Positions 11,412-22,342 of a DNA stretch of 64,000 nucleotides are shown in pieces. The stretch is from Branchipolynoe longqiensis (lineage: Eukaryota > Annelida > Polychaeta > Phyllodocida > Polynoidae). The position numbers were made by a program, and so were the translations under genes. The stretch is taken from contig CM059187.1 in NCBI GenBank assembly GCA_030323885.1, positions 124,238,737 to 124,302,736 on the forward strand, in the 5' to 3' direction. Position 1 is the stretch's first letter, and every line of letters begins with the position of its first letter. The notes below the pieces were generated by a model. It searched no databases. It worked only from the letters and a program-made list of their open reading frames with translations, and had not been told where the DNA came from.

Positions 11412-11738
11412 TCGGGTACCTGAAACATTCCGGGGAAATAAGGGTAAGTCCGAAGTAGTGATACGGATACAGTGATAGATCAATAGGGGATGTCATCAAG
11501 AAAAAAAACCAACTTTGATTCTTGGCTGTGCAGTTAGGTGCACTCCTGGCTGTAGCTTTCAGATATGTCTTTTTTCCCTTTCCAATTTGCCTTTAAATAA
11601 TAGAAATGTCTGCATCATTACAAGAATGTGCACGTGCAGCATGCCTGCGGCTTAAACTTAAAGATGAGGACAAGTACCGTTGTGTATCAATGGGATAAAT
11701 ACCAAATTACCATTGAGATCTTCACAATTACCCAACTA

Positions 11739-11918
11739 CAGTAAAACCTCTCTAACTGACCACCTCCACAGATCAACCACTCCCCTATATCGATCGCTTT
11801 ATTGGGGTCCCAATAATACCATTGTAAGGATATTCTAACTCCCTAAACCGAGCACCTCCCTAAATGGACCGCTTATAGTCGGTTCCATGGTCAGTCGATT
11901 TAGAGAGGTTTTACCGTG
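11739..11918. mobile_element. 180-bp pogo/Tigger-like MITE
   Basis: The left end CAGTAAAACCTCTCTAA mirrors the right end TTTAGAGAGGTTTTACCGTG. TA flanks both sides (11737-11738, 11919-11920). The internal CTCCCTAAACCGAGCACC and CCACTCCCC words are degenerate repeats of the end. Short TA-flanked CAGTA elements are typical non-autonomous pogo/Tigger relatives. Confidence 0.88.
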
Positions 11919-12084
11919 TATTCTAACTAACACGGATTGCTATTTAGTGGTCCGATATCTGCACACAATGTTCTAGTAAAATATAGTTTTAATGCTGGAG
12001 AAATTTAAAAAGAAATGGATATCTTGGCCGATATGATTTGGATTAAATTGAATGCAACGAGGAACCAGGAACCGATATACATGG

Positions 12085-12425
12085 CATATGTGATATATAA
12101 TCTGCTATGCTAATATAAATAATAGAAAGTTCCACTACTGTTATTTATTCCCAACAACTGAATGTCCCTGACTATGCATGTTCTGTACTGGTGGCGCCCC
12201 CATTGGTTTCTTACCTCACGAACTGACTACTCCGAGCACTCTAACACTCGAGGCAGAAGTGAGCAGCGTAACAGTCAGCTCACGGTGTAGAGGAGGTGGG
12301 GAGGAGAGAATGCCCGCTCCACAGTGAATAAAGACGGAGCTTAAGGTAGTTAGAGAGAAGCATAAAGGACTGGCATTATTTATATCCACATAATATTAAT
12401 AAATTACATAGCACATATGTATGGT
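12085..12425. mobile_element. TA-rich terminal-inverted-repeat element
   Basis: The left end CATATGTGATATATAATC with AATATAAATAAT is mirrored at the right end, where the reverse strand reads CATATGTGCTATGTAAT, then GGATATAAATAATGCC. The reverse strand also carries GGAGCGGGCATTCTCTCCTC, found again at 16558-16577. About 340 bp, no coding capacity. Other copies are at 15940, 16455 and 49470. Class uncertain. Confidence 0.7.
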
Positions 12426-12429
12426 CTAT

Positions 12430-13214
12430 GTGTGTGTATATGTATAAATATAATCATAATTATATGCAGGATTTAATGTAGTACTGATTATATATAAGCC
12501 ATGTATACAAGAATATTTCGGAGATAGATGGAAATAAAAATCCCATGTGAAAAATGTATATGGTCTACAGCAAATACTGGGCATTCATTCCCTCAATCAA
12601 ACGACACCCCCCCCCCCTCTCCCCCACACACCGCTCATTCGTACATCCCCAGGTAATGAGCCCTGCCCGCCTCACCTGGTCAGGTGGGCGTGTAGGGCAC
12701 TGCCCTCATCAGAGCCAGCCCGTGGTCAGCCATCAAACAATTTACCGCCGCCCGTGTTTACTGCCAAGGTGAGCTTGTGTCATTAGTAGTCCATTACTAA
12801 GTCATGAAAGCACTGACCTCTGCCTGGTTGCACCAGCTCCAATCGCCACCACGGGGGTTGAATGCCTGGGTATGAATGCGCGTTATCACATATATATGTG
12901 TGCTGTATAAGCATTATACGAGTATAATTATCCGTAAACTTATTATCCTTTAATGGTGCCGCTGGTTGCACCTTATGTGGACACCTCACAACTACTGACA
13001 CTTAACAACTCAGGTGAATGGAGAGGCTTCTCTGCCTTGCCTGGTGCTGCCACCTGGCCTATTCAGCTGTCATGACTCAGCCTCTTGCCTGTACCACTCG
13101 CTTAAAAATTGTTTGTCTTTCATTCCATCTGGTAGGAAATAATTATATAGTATATATAGTATATGTAACGTACACATATGCATATATATGGGAACGTGCT
13201 TATATATAGCATAT
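12430..13214. other. Unannotated, with one TA-element motif
   Basis: The TA-element end motif recurs at about 12888-12930 (GTGCTGTATAAGCATTATAC). A C run lies at about 12607-12616. CACCTGGTCAGGTGGGCG near 12673 is a small inverted repeat. No gene supported. Confidence 0.45.
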
Positions 13215-13252
13215 AGATTAGATGCATATATATGCACACACACACATATATA

Positions 13253-13303
<51 letters not shown>

Positions 13304-13345
13304 TATACATATATGTGCTCTATAATCTATTATGGGAATATAAAC
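13215..13345. repeat. TA microsatellite joined to the TA-element motif
   Basis: Long TATATA run, then GTGCTCTATAATCTATTATG and GGAATATAAACA. It matches the other microsatellite-plus-motif copies. Confidence 0.75.
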
Positions 13346-13660
13346 AAGGACACTATCATCTTCAGTTATATTTGTATTGTTATTTGCGAACCACAGCTAG
13401 TGTATGCCAGTGATTAGTTCCATGTTTAGCCACACCGGCGCCACCTGTCAGGGGCTCTGACCACCTATAACTTAGTATAAGCCAGCTGTGTCTGGTCAGT
13501 ATCGCCCCCAGACACACCCTGGCCAATTTTGTAGATATACTGTTGCTGCATAGAAGGGATACTAAAACGATGTATTAGAACCTGTACTGATGAAGCTTAT
13601 GGGTATGGGATCAGAGTTTTGCCAAGCATGCCTAAATTAGAACTGATTACGCGTTACAAG

Positions 13661-13668
13661 TGTGTGTG

Positions 13669-13744
<76 letters not shown>

Positions 13745-13812
13745 TATACTATATATATATACATATATATATATATGTAAACATATACATATATATATAT
13801 ATATATAACCAT

Positions 13813-13879
<67 letters not shown>

Positions 13880-13882
13880 TTG
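13661..13882. repeat. Long TA microsatellite, strongly self-complementary
   Basis: More than 200 bp of almost pure TA with a few ACTATA and ACATAT interruptions. It starts with TGTGTGTGTATG and ends with ACATATATTGCAG. Long IY-type frames on both strands are artefacts of the repeat. Confidence 0.95.
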
Positions 13883-14350
13883 CAGTGCGTCAACAGAGCA
13901 ATTAACTCGTCCGTGATTGCACAGCACAATAAGCCATTACTAAAATTACTAACAGTTTGATGCCTTTTTTTTCTATACTATTGCAGTTTTCTCTATTACC
14001 CTCCAACTAAAAAAGAACTCACACACAAACCAGTGATGTGGGATACTAATGCGAGCCAAACCACAAATAATACTGACCCACACTCACATTATTTTGTTAT
14101 GGCAACAACAATAACTGCAAAGATAAGATTTCTGCAAACCAGATCATGTGCACTCTATTTTCTATCAAAGCAGTGTCTTCCCAGTCTGCTTGGGGATGGG
14201 TTAATTGTTGCTCTCTCGGGTTGTGTTTTGTTAGTAACACGCCCCCTATGGCCTCCTGGTGCGGGCACTAGTGCTCTTGTAGGGTTGAGACCAGGGAGGG
14301 CCTAATTGCTCGCCCAGCGAGGGGCTGTAATAATAAGGCAGAGGAAACAA
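13883..14350. other. No recognisable gene
   Basis: Non-repetitive sequence without recognisable motifs. Confidence 0.4.
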
Positions 14351-14354
14351 ACAC

Positions 14355-14562
14355 GGCAAGCCCGGAGCAGCTCTGAGCAGCTCTGAGCATGTCAGAACAG
14401 CTCGGCGTCGGTCGGAGCATGTCGGAGCAGATCGTGGCAGCCCAGAGAAGCTCGGAGTATGTCGGGTCAGTTCGGAGCAACTCGGAGGACCTTTCGGAGC
14501 AGCTCTCGGAGCAGCTGTTGCAGCAGCTGTCGCATCAGCTCGGAGCAGGTCGCCATCAACAG
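14355..14562. repeat. Degenerate TCGGAGCAGC minisatellite
   Basis: About 20 imperfect copies of a 10-11-bp unit around TCGGAGCAGC / CTCGGAGCATG. It is similar in style to the array at 42190, whose unit is GGGAGCAGGCC. Confidence 0.8.
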
Positions 14563-14843
14563 TTTCAACCTTGTTATCCTCCCGATTTTAATGATCCTGT
14601 ATTGCTGGTGGTTAGAACTTGAGACTCCTGGGCTATAAAGGTGAAGGGATGTATGTCTTGGTACGCATGCGCGAAACCCGTGCGCGCACGTGATGCATAG
14701 CAACCCATGTATTTTTAATTTTGTAATGTTGAGTGAATTGATTACAGTCAGCCCAACCCTGTTTATTCTGGAAATATCACTATCTGACCAAAACATCCAT
14801 GGAACAGTATTTCCGCCAATGATATCAGCCCTCTAATTTAAAG

Positions 14844-15135
14844 CAGGATCCGTACGGTGCCCGGGAATTCTTGAGTCTTGAAGTTTATTTGCCCCATTTC
14901 AATGCCTTGAAAAGCCTCAAATTTAACCCCATTTTGGGTAATTAGTCTTGAAAAGCCTTGAATTTCATTGAACTGTCCGCACTGATCTAAATTATTCTAA
15001 AATTGCCATTTGCCATGTTTTTTTCTCTCCTGAATTCCAAATGAAAATGGTCTTGAATCCCTATCAAAGACAGCATTGAAAAGCCTTGAAATAGCCATAC
15101 ATTTTCTGATTACACTGAATCTCGCTAATCCTATA
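14844..15135 (+). mobile_element. hAT-like MITE (CAGGATCCGTA end)
   Basis: Matches the better-bounded copy at 21184-21454 in opposite orientation. Shared blocks include CATTTCAATGCCTTGAAAAG, TGATCTAAATTA and TGAAAAGCCTTGAAATAGCC. The body repeats TCTTGAAAAGCCTTGAA-type words. No coding capacity. Confidence 0.8.
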
Positions 15136-15338
15136 TATAACCGTGTGTACGCACCCCCCCCCCCCCAACCACTCCACTTCTCCATCCCTCCTCTCGACAT
15201 CTTCACCCCTCCACCCTCCATCCCTCCACCCCTCCATATACGCACACCTCCCATATGAATGCCCCACGTCACTAGCTGCTTCCGACACACCTGCACGGCC
15301 ACCTGCCTGTTGGGTCCCTCATATGCAGGCCTTACATT

Positions 15339-15607
15339 TGTTCTCTGTGGCAGAGTGGTTAGAGTGTCTGACTTTTTTCTAGGTCAGACTCCTAATCTGA
15401 AGGTCAGTGGTTTGATTCCCCATGGCCCCCACCTCCGCCAATTTTGACTTCCACCGATCTGTATAACTTACAGCGTCATCAAAGGCCGGTTGCTCTCTTA
15501 CCATGTCTATGTGATGTGGGAGGTTAAAAATCCCTTGGGTCAGTAAAAGTCTAGGACCGGGCATTCTATCGACAAACTGTCTAATGGTGAAAACAAGCCT
15601 ATTCACA
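15339..15607 (+). mobile_element. SINE-B, nearly complete
   Basis: A second tRNA-derived SINE. The head has CTGTGGCAGAGTGGTTAGAG (A-box region) and GGTCAGTGGTTTGATTCCCC (B-box region). It continues through TATAACTTACAGCGTCATCA and GGGAGGTTAAAAATCCCTTG to TAATGGTGAAAACAAG. Its 3' end resembles the local LINE 3' end (see findings). Confidence 0.88.
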
Positions 15608-15644
15608 CGGGTGCTTTGTGACTACCTACAGTGGGGTAAATGTT

Positions 15645-15765
15645 TGATTTGCGTGGTTTTTTATTGGGGTTTTACGTCACAAGAAGATATAAGATCCCAC
15701 CAGGACGGATGCCGACATGTGGCGACAGTGCACACTCATGGTGGATTTATAGTACCGCAATTCCA
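15645..15765 (-). mobile_element. SINE-A tail/body fragment
   Basis: Reverse-strand tail block (GGGGTTTTACGTCACAAGAA) and body words (GACAGTGCACACTCATGGTG, ATTTATAGT). Truncated before the head. Confidence 0.7.
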
Positions 15766-15939
15766 GGTGCAGTGAACTGTACTGGTTGCGGAATGGCGCA
15801 GTTGGAGGATCCTGATTCCCCCCTCCCCCCTACAATAATCATCTCCATGGGTGGAAGTGGGCGGCGGGGGGTGGGGGGGCAGAGCAGCTAAGCCAATCAC
15901 AATCCCGAAATTATTAACTGCGATAATGGGATCATCACA

Positions 15940-15986
15940 ATTCATATATGTATATATATGTAGGCCTATATATGTATGAATCTACA

Positions 15987-16027
<41 letters not shown>

Positions 16028-16270
16028 GTGCTATATAAGTGATTATGTGAATATAAATAAAGAATAGACCATAATGTTTCGGGGCCCCTTCTGGGCCCCC
16101 CTCTATCCACCACCATGACTCTGAGCAGAACCCTGGTCTGGGCATTCTCTCCGCTCCCGGCCTCGGCACCGGCACCGTCTGCCTTTTGCCTCACTTCAAA
16201 TTCTATTATTAAAACTTCAAAGTCTAGTCTTTCTCTCATTCCCTGTTCACTTATTTATATTCATATATAA
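15940..16270. mobile_element. TA-rich terminal-inverted-repeat element
   Basis: A TA microsatellite, then GTGCTATATAAGTGATTATG and GAATATAAATAAAG. The right end near 16247-16272 holds TTATTTATATTCATATAT, an inverted echo. The interior shares GGGCATTCTCTCC and GTCTAGTCTTTCTCTCATT with the copy at 16455. Confidence 0.65.
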
Positions 16271-16275
16271 ATATA

Positions 16276-16371
16276 CCAGATGGGATGGCCGAATGTACCG
16301 TAGGTTCAAATCTAGATAAGTGTTTTGCTTTTGAAAAGTTAATGCTTTCATCGGACTATGCAGTTTTAATA
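16276..16371. mobile_element. SINE-A head stub joined to MITE-A end fragment
   Basis: CAGATGGGATGGCCGAATG is the first 20 bp of SINE-A head type 1. It is followed directly by the MITE-A end block (TTCAAATCTAGATAAGTG to CATCGGACTATGCAGTTTTAA). Confidence 0.65.
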
Positions 16372-16454
16372 ATAGAATCGAAATCTTTTCTTCTATCCTT
16401 TCTAATTTGTAGTAAAGTTTTACTAAACTTGCATCTTTGTGTATGTACAAATAT

Positions 16455-16662
16455 ATACATATATATATGTACTATATCATTTATTATGTGAATATAAATA
16501 ACGGCAGCCCCTTAAATCTTTCTCTCTAAGCATCTTATCTTCCATGTCATTTGCTGCGGAGCGGGCATTCTCTCCTCCCCCGCCTCCTATTCCGTGAGCC
16601 AACTGTCACTCTGCTCACTTTCAAAACCAAGTCCTAGTCTTTCCTTCTCATTTGCGAACGAA

Positions 16663-16706
<44 letters not shown>
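16455..16706. mobile_element. TA-rich terminal-inverted-repeat element
   Basis: Starts GTACTATATCATTTATTATG, GAATATAAATAACGG and ends in a TA run at 16668-16704. The interior contains GGAGCGGGCATTCTCTCCTC and GTGAGCCAACTGTCACTCTG, both matched on the reverse strand inside the 12085 element. Confidence 0.65.
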
Positions 16707-16944
16707 TATAGCCTTAGGAGTTGAATAAGACACCGGGTCCGTTCTAAAGAGCAGGTAGTGTCAGGATAGGGAGCAGCTCGGAACAAACCTACTTATATAT
16801 ATAATAACAAACGCAGTTTCCAGTTTGCTGCCATGGGGGCCTCGGGACCAGGAGAGGCACACAGCTTAATGGTGCCAGTAGGCCCCCGGTGCCAACTTGG
16901 CATGCGCCACTGTAAAGTCATAAGGAAAGGCACGGTGGTGGCGG
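16707..16944. other. No recognisable gene
   Basis: Short spacer between the TA element and the GT-rich minisatellite. One 78-codon frame starts here but runs into the repeat. Confidence 0.4.
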
Positions 16945-17825
16945 GGTCGTGTGTGTATGTATGTGTGTGTGAGGTGCTGGGTGGTGTGTGTATGTATGTA
17001 TGTGTGTGTGAGGTGCTGGGTAGGGTAGAGAAGGGTGGGTGGGTGGTGGGGTGGTGTATGTATGTGTGAGGTGCTGGGTGGTGTGTGTATGTATGTATGT
17101 ATGTATGTATGTATGTATGTATGTATGTATGTATGTGTGAGGTGCTGGGTGGTGTGTCTATGTATGTGTGTGAGGTGCTGGGTAGGGTGGAAAAGGGTGT
17201 GTGGGTGGTGGGGTGGTGTGTATGTATGTGTGTGAGGTGCTGGGTTGTGTGTGTATGTATGTATGTATGTATGTATGTGTGAGGTGCTGGGTGGTGTATG
17301 TATGTATGTATGTATGTGTGTATGTGTGTGAGGTGCTGGGTGGTGTGTGTATGTATGTGTGTGAGGTGCTGGGTGGTGTGTGTATGTGTGTGTGTGTGAT
17401 GTGCTGGGTAGGGTGTACAATGGTGGGTGGGTGGCGGGGTGGTGTGTGTATGTATGTATGTATGTATGTATGTGTGAGGTGTTGGGTGGTGTGTGTATGT
17501 ATGTGTGTGTGTGTGATGTGCTGGGTAGGGTGTAGAAGGGTGGCTGGGTGGCGGGGTGGTGTGTGTATGTATGTATGTATGTATGTGTGAGGTGCTGGGT
17601 AAGGTGGAAAAGGGTGGGTGGCTGGCGGGGTCGTGTGTGTATGTATGTATGTGTGTGTGAGGTGCTGGGTAGGGTGGAGAAGGGTGTGTGGGTGGCGGGG
17701 TGGTGTGTGTATGTATGTGTGTGTGAGGTGCTGGGTAGGGTGGAGAAGGGTGTGTGGGTGGCGGGGTGGTGTGTGTATGTATGTGTGTGAGGTGCTGGGT
17801 AGGGTGGAGAAGGGTGTGTGAGTGG
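16945..17825. repeat. GTATGTAT / GAGGTGCTGGGT minisatellite
   Basis: Nearly 900 bp of imperfect units of about 60-70 bp. Each combines a GTATGTATG run, GTGTGAGGTGCTGGGTRG and, in most units, GGTGGRRAAGGGTGKGTGGG. The last three units are almost identical. C/V/Y-rich frames on + and H/T/P-rich frames on - are artefacts. Confidence 0.9.
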
Positions 17826-18089
17826 TGAAGATGAAGGGTGGGGGCGACTGGTGCTGGGCTGGGGTTATTTTAACTGGTTTATATCAATTAGGGTCACATA
17901 CAGCGCATGGAGTCGCACATTGGGGAAGATGAGGGCGGGTTTGAGTGAAGCAAATCGGTGAATAGGACAGATATGTAAACGGGTGTAAATAATTGACCGC
18001 AGCATTAAGTGGATAAAACCCAGGTGAACAGGCCGAGTCACGACATGCTAGCGGCTTAATGGCACCACCGGCATTCCGTAATGGCCGTA

Positions 18090-18187
18090 TGGCCGTGTGG
18101 GTGTGGGTGTGGGTGTATGGGTGTGGGGTGTGGTGTGGGTGTGGGTGTGGGTGTGGATGTGGGTGTGGGTGTGGGTGTGGGTGCGTG
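18090..18187. repeat. GTGGGT hexamer array
   Basis: Tandem GTGGGTGTGGGT. The motif is not a known animal telomere repeat. Confidence 0.9.
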
Positions 18188-18198
18188 TTGGGTTTTTT

Positions 18199-18313
18199 TC
18201 CCTGAAGATTTATACTGCCCATCATGGATAAGTCTGAATAGACTTGTTTTCACCATTAGACAGTTTGTCGATAGAAAGCCCAAGCCTACACTTTTACCGA
18301 CCCAAGGGATTTT
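18199..18313 (-). mobile_element. SINE-B 3' fragment
   Basis: Reverse-strand SINE-B tail: GAAGATTTATACTGCCCATC, ACTTGTTTTCACCATTAGAC, CACTTTTACCGACCCAAGGG. Directly abuts SINE-A. Confidence 0.85.
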
Positions 18314-18640
18314 TGTTGGTTGTTGGAGTTTTATGTCCTGGCAACATCTAAGGTCATATCAGGACCGGTACCGACTTGTAACAGTGCACACTCATGGTGA
18401 CTTTATAGTGTGGCCCCAATGGGAGATTGGGCCGCTAGCACCATGACCTAATATCCCACTCAGTCACATTATTCTCACACTTAGCCAATTAGTCCCTGCC
18501 CTATCTCAATAATGCCGAGCGTCTGGCTAGGAAGCGACAAGTCATTGGTTTGACTCGACCAGGTTCTAACCCGTGGGTTCGAATCCCACGATCTACCAAA
18601 ACGGGAGACAGGCGCTCAACTCATTCGGCCATCCCGTCTG
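18314..18640 (-). mobile_element. SINE-A, complete, head type 1
   Basis: On the reverse strand the head begins GACCAGACGGGATGGCCGAA and has the B-box-like GGATTCGAACCC. The body has TGACTTTATAGTG in + sense, and the tail near 18318 is GGTTGTTGGAGTTTTA. It lies next to a SINE-B fragment in the same orientation. Confidence 0.9.
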
Positions 18641-18643
18641 GTC

Positions 18644-18885
18644 ATGTGGAGTGGGTGTGGGGGTATGAGTAGGTGTAGGTGTGGGTGTAAGTGCGGGTGT
18701 GGGTGTAAGTATGGTGTGGGTGTGGGTGTGGTGTGGGTTTGTGGGTGTGGTGTGGGTGTGGGTGTGGGTGTAGGTGTGGTATGGTTGTTGGTGTTGGTAT
18801 GGGTGTGTTGTGGGTGTGGCGTGTAGGTGTGAGTGTGGGTGTGAGTATGGGTCTAAGGGTGTGGGTGTGGATGAGGGTGTGGCTG
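18644..18885. repeat. GTGGGT/GTAGGT hexamer array, second block
   Basis: Degenerate GTGGGT, GTGTAG and GTGTGGGTAT hexamers. It flanks the SINE-B/SINE-A pair together with 18090-18187, so the SINEs appear to have split one array. Confidence 0.85.
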
Positions 18886-18889
18886 TAGG

Positions 18890-19112
18890 AGGGGCTGTTG
18901 TAGAAATGGTAGGAGCTGTGGGGAGTGGGTTAGGGGTGGGCTGACGGTCGGGTCGAGTGGGGGAGGTGGATTCAAGGGAGGGGGGGGTGGGTGTCGAGTG
19001 GGGGAGGGTGACTGAGGTTGTCGGCCAGGGAAGTCGGACTGGTGAGGGGGGCGTTGAGAGAAGGGGGGAGGGGAGGGGAATGGAGGGGAGTGGGCGGTGG
19101 GGAATGGTCGGG
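18890..19112. repeat. G-rich GGGAGG tract
   Basis: Imperfect GGGAGGGG and GGTGGGTGT words with several runs of four or more G. It could form G-quadruplexes. Confidence 0.6.
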
Positions 19113-19779
19113 GAGGGGGCGCCCTCTACCTGTTCGCTCGGATACTAGTAGTGACTAATCGTTTTGAATCGCTTCACCCACTTTTAATCCTCGTGACTTC
19201 GGGGTAGGGTGGGAGTGGTGGCCGGGGACTTTTCTATTCCTATTCCGAGGCGGTGTAATGAGCCTAATAATATGTCAATCAGCTACATTCTTACCGGATA
19301 ATGCAGCACACGATGGCTGGTCTCATCAAACTTTCATCGCGTCGTTGTGTTCAAATCAATGCTGTCCATTAAGATTATGATGCGCACACTACCAGTACCA
19401 AGTCCCCTCTCTCCGCACCCCGTACTCCCTCACCCCCCCCCCCTCCCACCCCCAGACACACTTTCCCTACACCCTCCTCCATCAGCCTGAGGGAGATGCT
19501 TCCTGCAATGTCCTATATCTATTATTGCCAACTTAAAAGCCTTAGTTATGAGGAGTCACAGCTTAATAACAATGCTCACATAATTATATGTTAACTAATC
19601 AGATTAGCATACATAGATTGACATTCCATAAAATCGATGACTGTTTATTTGGGCACTGTCAGTTTATTTTTCTCCTTTCTTTATTTTATTTTTCTATTTT
19701 ATTTTTGGTAGGCGCGAGGTGGCGATGGTGAGTTGGCAAAACGCACACCAGGGGTGGCATGCTGCAGTGCAGCCGACTG
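19113..19779. other. No recognisable feature
   Basis: A C run and C-rich tract (19430-19450), then AT-rich sequence with TTTATTTTATTTTTC-type runs near 19660-19705. Confidence 0.4.
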
Positions 19780-19862
19780 ACACGAGATGGCGCGCCGCTG
19801 ACTGTGACTGAGTCACCTGACGTCACGTCGACCAATCAACGATCACGCATCATTAGTCATTG
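19780..19862. promoter_or_regulatory. Candidate AP-1 / CRE / CCAAT cluster
   Basis: Within about 45 bp are TGACTGAGTCACC (AP-1 core TGAGTCA), CTGACGTCACGT (a full CRE, TGACGTCA) and GACCAATCA (CCAAT box). The palindrome GGCGCGCC lies just upstream. Clustering of bZIP and CCAAT sites is common in animal promoters, but no exon was recognised nearby. Chance occurrence is possible. Confidence 0.3.
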
Positions 19863-20319
19863 TTCAGCGAAACACAGAAAAGCACTCAAAATCCGATCGG
19901 GATCTGACATAGTTTTTGCTTTCTTAAGTCTTTAATTTTTTTTTAAATAATTCAGTTGGCGCTAAAATGAAATAAAATATTTTTCTAAAACCAGCCACAC
20001 ATTAATTCGCATGTGCGTATCTGTAGACTTTGCAAAGTATACACTTGGGACTTAAGTTCTTTCAAAGCACAGCCACTCTTTTCATACAAGGGATCAAACT
20101 GACAGATATGCTGTGCAAATAATTTAGTTTAGTTAGCTTTCAAACTTGCCCTAGAGTCATCAAAATTTGATAAGATGTGTGCATAATTAGAGTTGAGATG
20201 TGACTGACTGTCAGCTTCTTGTAATCCCAGCACTCGATTTCAAAGACACCGATGTAGTTTTTCTGTTTTCTTTGTTATTCCCAGTCGGTTCACAACCACA
20301 AACACATATATATAGATAT
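19863..20319. other. No recognisable gene
   Basis: If the preceding cluster is a promoter, its transcript could start here. I see no convincing coding exon or splice signals. Confidence 0.35.
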
Positions 20320-20525
20320 GGGTGGAAGGGCGGGGGGGCGGGGGGGGGGGGGTGGCTGAAGGTCGGGTCGGTTAGGGAGCGGGGACTGAGAGGAAGGTTG
20401 GCTGGGGAGGGAGGATTGAGGGGTAGAGTAGGGGGAGGATGACTGAGGTGGGAGGATTGGGAGGGAGGCCTGGGGAGGAGAGGGTTGGCTGGGAGTGGGG
20501 TGGGGGAGGGTGGCGTTAGAGATAA
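20320..20525. repeat. G-rich tract with quadruplex potential
   Basis: G runs at 20330-20352, then repeated GGGGAGGGAGGATTG and GGGAGGGAGG words. Strong strand asymmetry. Confidence 0.7.
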
Positions 20526-21175
20526 ATATATATAAATTTGCCTACATACAAACAAGGAGAGAAGCATACTTGATATGGGATGGACAATCTTTATTGCTCG
20601 TCTTGGCTAGCAATAGATGCTTACCGGTTAAAGTTCAAAATCTGGGCCAACACTGGTGAAATATGGCGGCCAATCGGTGGAGCCGGCGCTGGCGCCACTA
20701 TTGAGTAGTCCCGGGCTCGCAGGCACCAGGCAGCGATTGGACATTATTAGATATTACATACATATATATATGATCTTGGAGAATATATTTATTATTAACG
20801 TTTACTCCGGCACTTTATATACGCATAATATTATTATTATACTCCTTATACATATATATACATTTGAATCGTTCTTCTATGTTTGTTTAACAACCCCCCC
20901 CCCCGCCAGTACAAAAAGTAGACATCAGCTATTGGTGATGGGGGAGTCTTTTATGTATTACCTGATTCTGTATAGTTGTATGGGTGGCGCTCCCATTGGC
21001 AGCAAACATCATTGACGACTGCCAGCTTGCACGCGCCATTTAAAAAGAATGTAGGCCGATACATACACATATGCACATATACACATATATATATAGGTAT
21101 ATGCATATGTACATAATAATTTAATTTAAACACAAATATGTATATATAGATAGATAAATATATATATATATATCT
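20526..21175. other. Unannotated, with a reverse TA-element end
   Basis: Near 20815-20870 the reverse strand reads GTATATATATGTATAAGGAG and TATGCGTATATAAAG, an end of the TA-rich element. TA/CATATG-rich tracts fill 21060-21175. No gene supported. Confidence 0.45.
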
Positions 21176-21183
21176 ATAAGATT

Positions 21184-21454
21184 CAGTGTCCGTAAAAATG
21201 TGAAGATATGGCTATTTCAAGGCTTTTCAGTGCTGTTTTTTTAATAGGAATTCAAGACTATTTTCATTTGGATCTCAGGAAAAAAAACAATGATGAATGG
21301 CGATTTCAGACTAATTTAGATCAGTGGTGACAGTTTAATTGAATTCAAAGCTTTTCCAAACTAATAACCCAAAATAGTTTAAATTCAATGCTTTTCAAGG
21401 CATTGAAATGTGGCGAATGAATTTCAAGACTTTTCAGGCCCTATACGGACCCTG
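21184..21454 (-). mobile_element. hAT-like MITE with AAGATT flanks
   Basis: Terminal inverted repeats CAGTGTCCGTA (left) and TACGGACCCTG (right). AAGATT occurs directly outside both ends (21178-21183, 21455-21460). It is the inverted partner of 14844-15135. Ends beginning CAG and a short interior fit hAT-type MITEs, which normally make 8-bp duplications. Only six bases match here. Confidence 0.82.
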
Positions 21455-21498
21455 AAGATTCAATATTTAGGTGTTTTTTTTATGCGTGAACAAGTTCT

Positions 21499-21513
21499 CC
21501 GCTAGGTGGCGCC
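21499..21513 (+). promoter_or_regulatory. CTCF-like site
   Basis: CCGCTAGGTGGCGCC fits the published CTCF core CCASYAGRKGGCRSY at 14 of 15 positions. CTCF is conserved across bilaterians. Binding here is inferred. Confidence 0.4.
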
Positions 21514-21785
21514 AGCTTTGCGCTGACTGGGCCACGTGATGGAGCTGGAGTGGTGTAAATCTACCAGGTTGTCTGCTGCATGCAGTGGTGACGCCACCAG
21601 CCACCTGGTGTCGCTGTGGTTGGCTCCACCGTGCCTGTACCCACCTAGTTTGACCCATGCGCCTTAATCCACACTGGATTAACGCGTGTGCCGTCATCTG
21701 TTTCTGATCTGCTGCATATTCAGCACAAGACACCGCGCACCTGCTTTCTATGACAGTATGAGAGCCCGATGTAGAAATATTGATT

Positions 21786-22204
21786 TATATCCAGACACTT
21801 GCTATCCGGACCGCACTCTGTCCACACCTCTCTATCTCCTCTCCACCAGCCTTGCTCCTCCTTGATATGTCTGAAAAGAGTTCCAGGAGGGGGGGCCCGC
21901 TGGCATTTCACTTTCTACTCTTACTCTGTCCATGTCTATGGCTCGCTGGTTGGTCACCATAAAGCAAATAGACACGGTCCTTTGACTCAACTCTCCACAT
22001 TTCTCTTTCCTATACTCTACCCTTTTTTTCCCCTCCCAGGCATACTCCTCCCTCCGGCCAGGGGAGTTGTGTGCTTGGGTCGGGCCCTGTACCTTTACGT
22101 TTTCTCTCGCTTTGTTCTTGTTGCTGGAACCACCGCTGCACCCATCTTTACCCGCCCTTCCTCGAAACCCTTGCTGCTGTCGACTGGATACAGGTGGCAA
22201 CTAC
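21786..22204 (+). repeat. Dispersed 420-bp repeat, copy 2
   Basis: Partner of 2987-3409 with only scattered differences. The two copies diverge sharply just upstream of CTTGCTATCCGGACC and downstream of CAACTACCGC, which defines the unit. Confidence 0.75.
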
Positions 22205-22341
22205 CGCTGAATATCTCAAAAGTTAGTCATTTAAAATAAAAGTTACTTCAAAGTTAAGTAAGGTAGACTATAGCGATCAACCTAATATATTTTTCTCAGA
22301 AAATGACAGAAACTCAAAATCATTGGACTATGCAACTTTAA
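22205..22341 (+). mobile_element. MITE-A right-end fragment
   Basis: ATCTCAAAAGTTAGTCATTT through CATTGGACTATGCAACTTTAA. It begins exactly where the dispersed 420-bp repeat stops matching. Confidence 0.82.
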
Positions 22342-22342
22342 C

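Noticed and set aside
13637..13927. Long Y/I frames in the TA tract
   Set aside because: Pure TA repeat reads as alternating Y and I without stops.
16866..17821. Frames of up to 184 codons rich in H/T/P or C/V/Y
   Set aside because: Repeat translations of the GTATGTAT minisatellite.
18090..18885. Telomere-like GTGGGT repeats
   Set aside because: The hexamer differs from TTAGGG-type repeats and the array is degenerate and interstitial.
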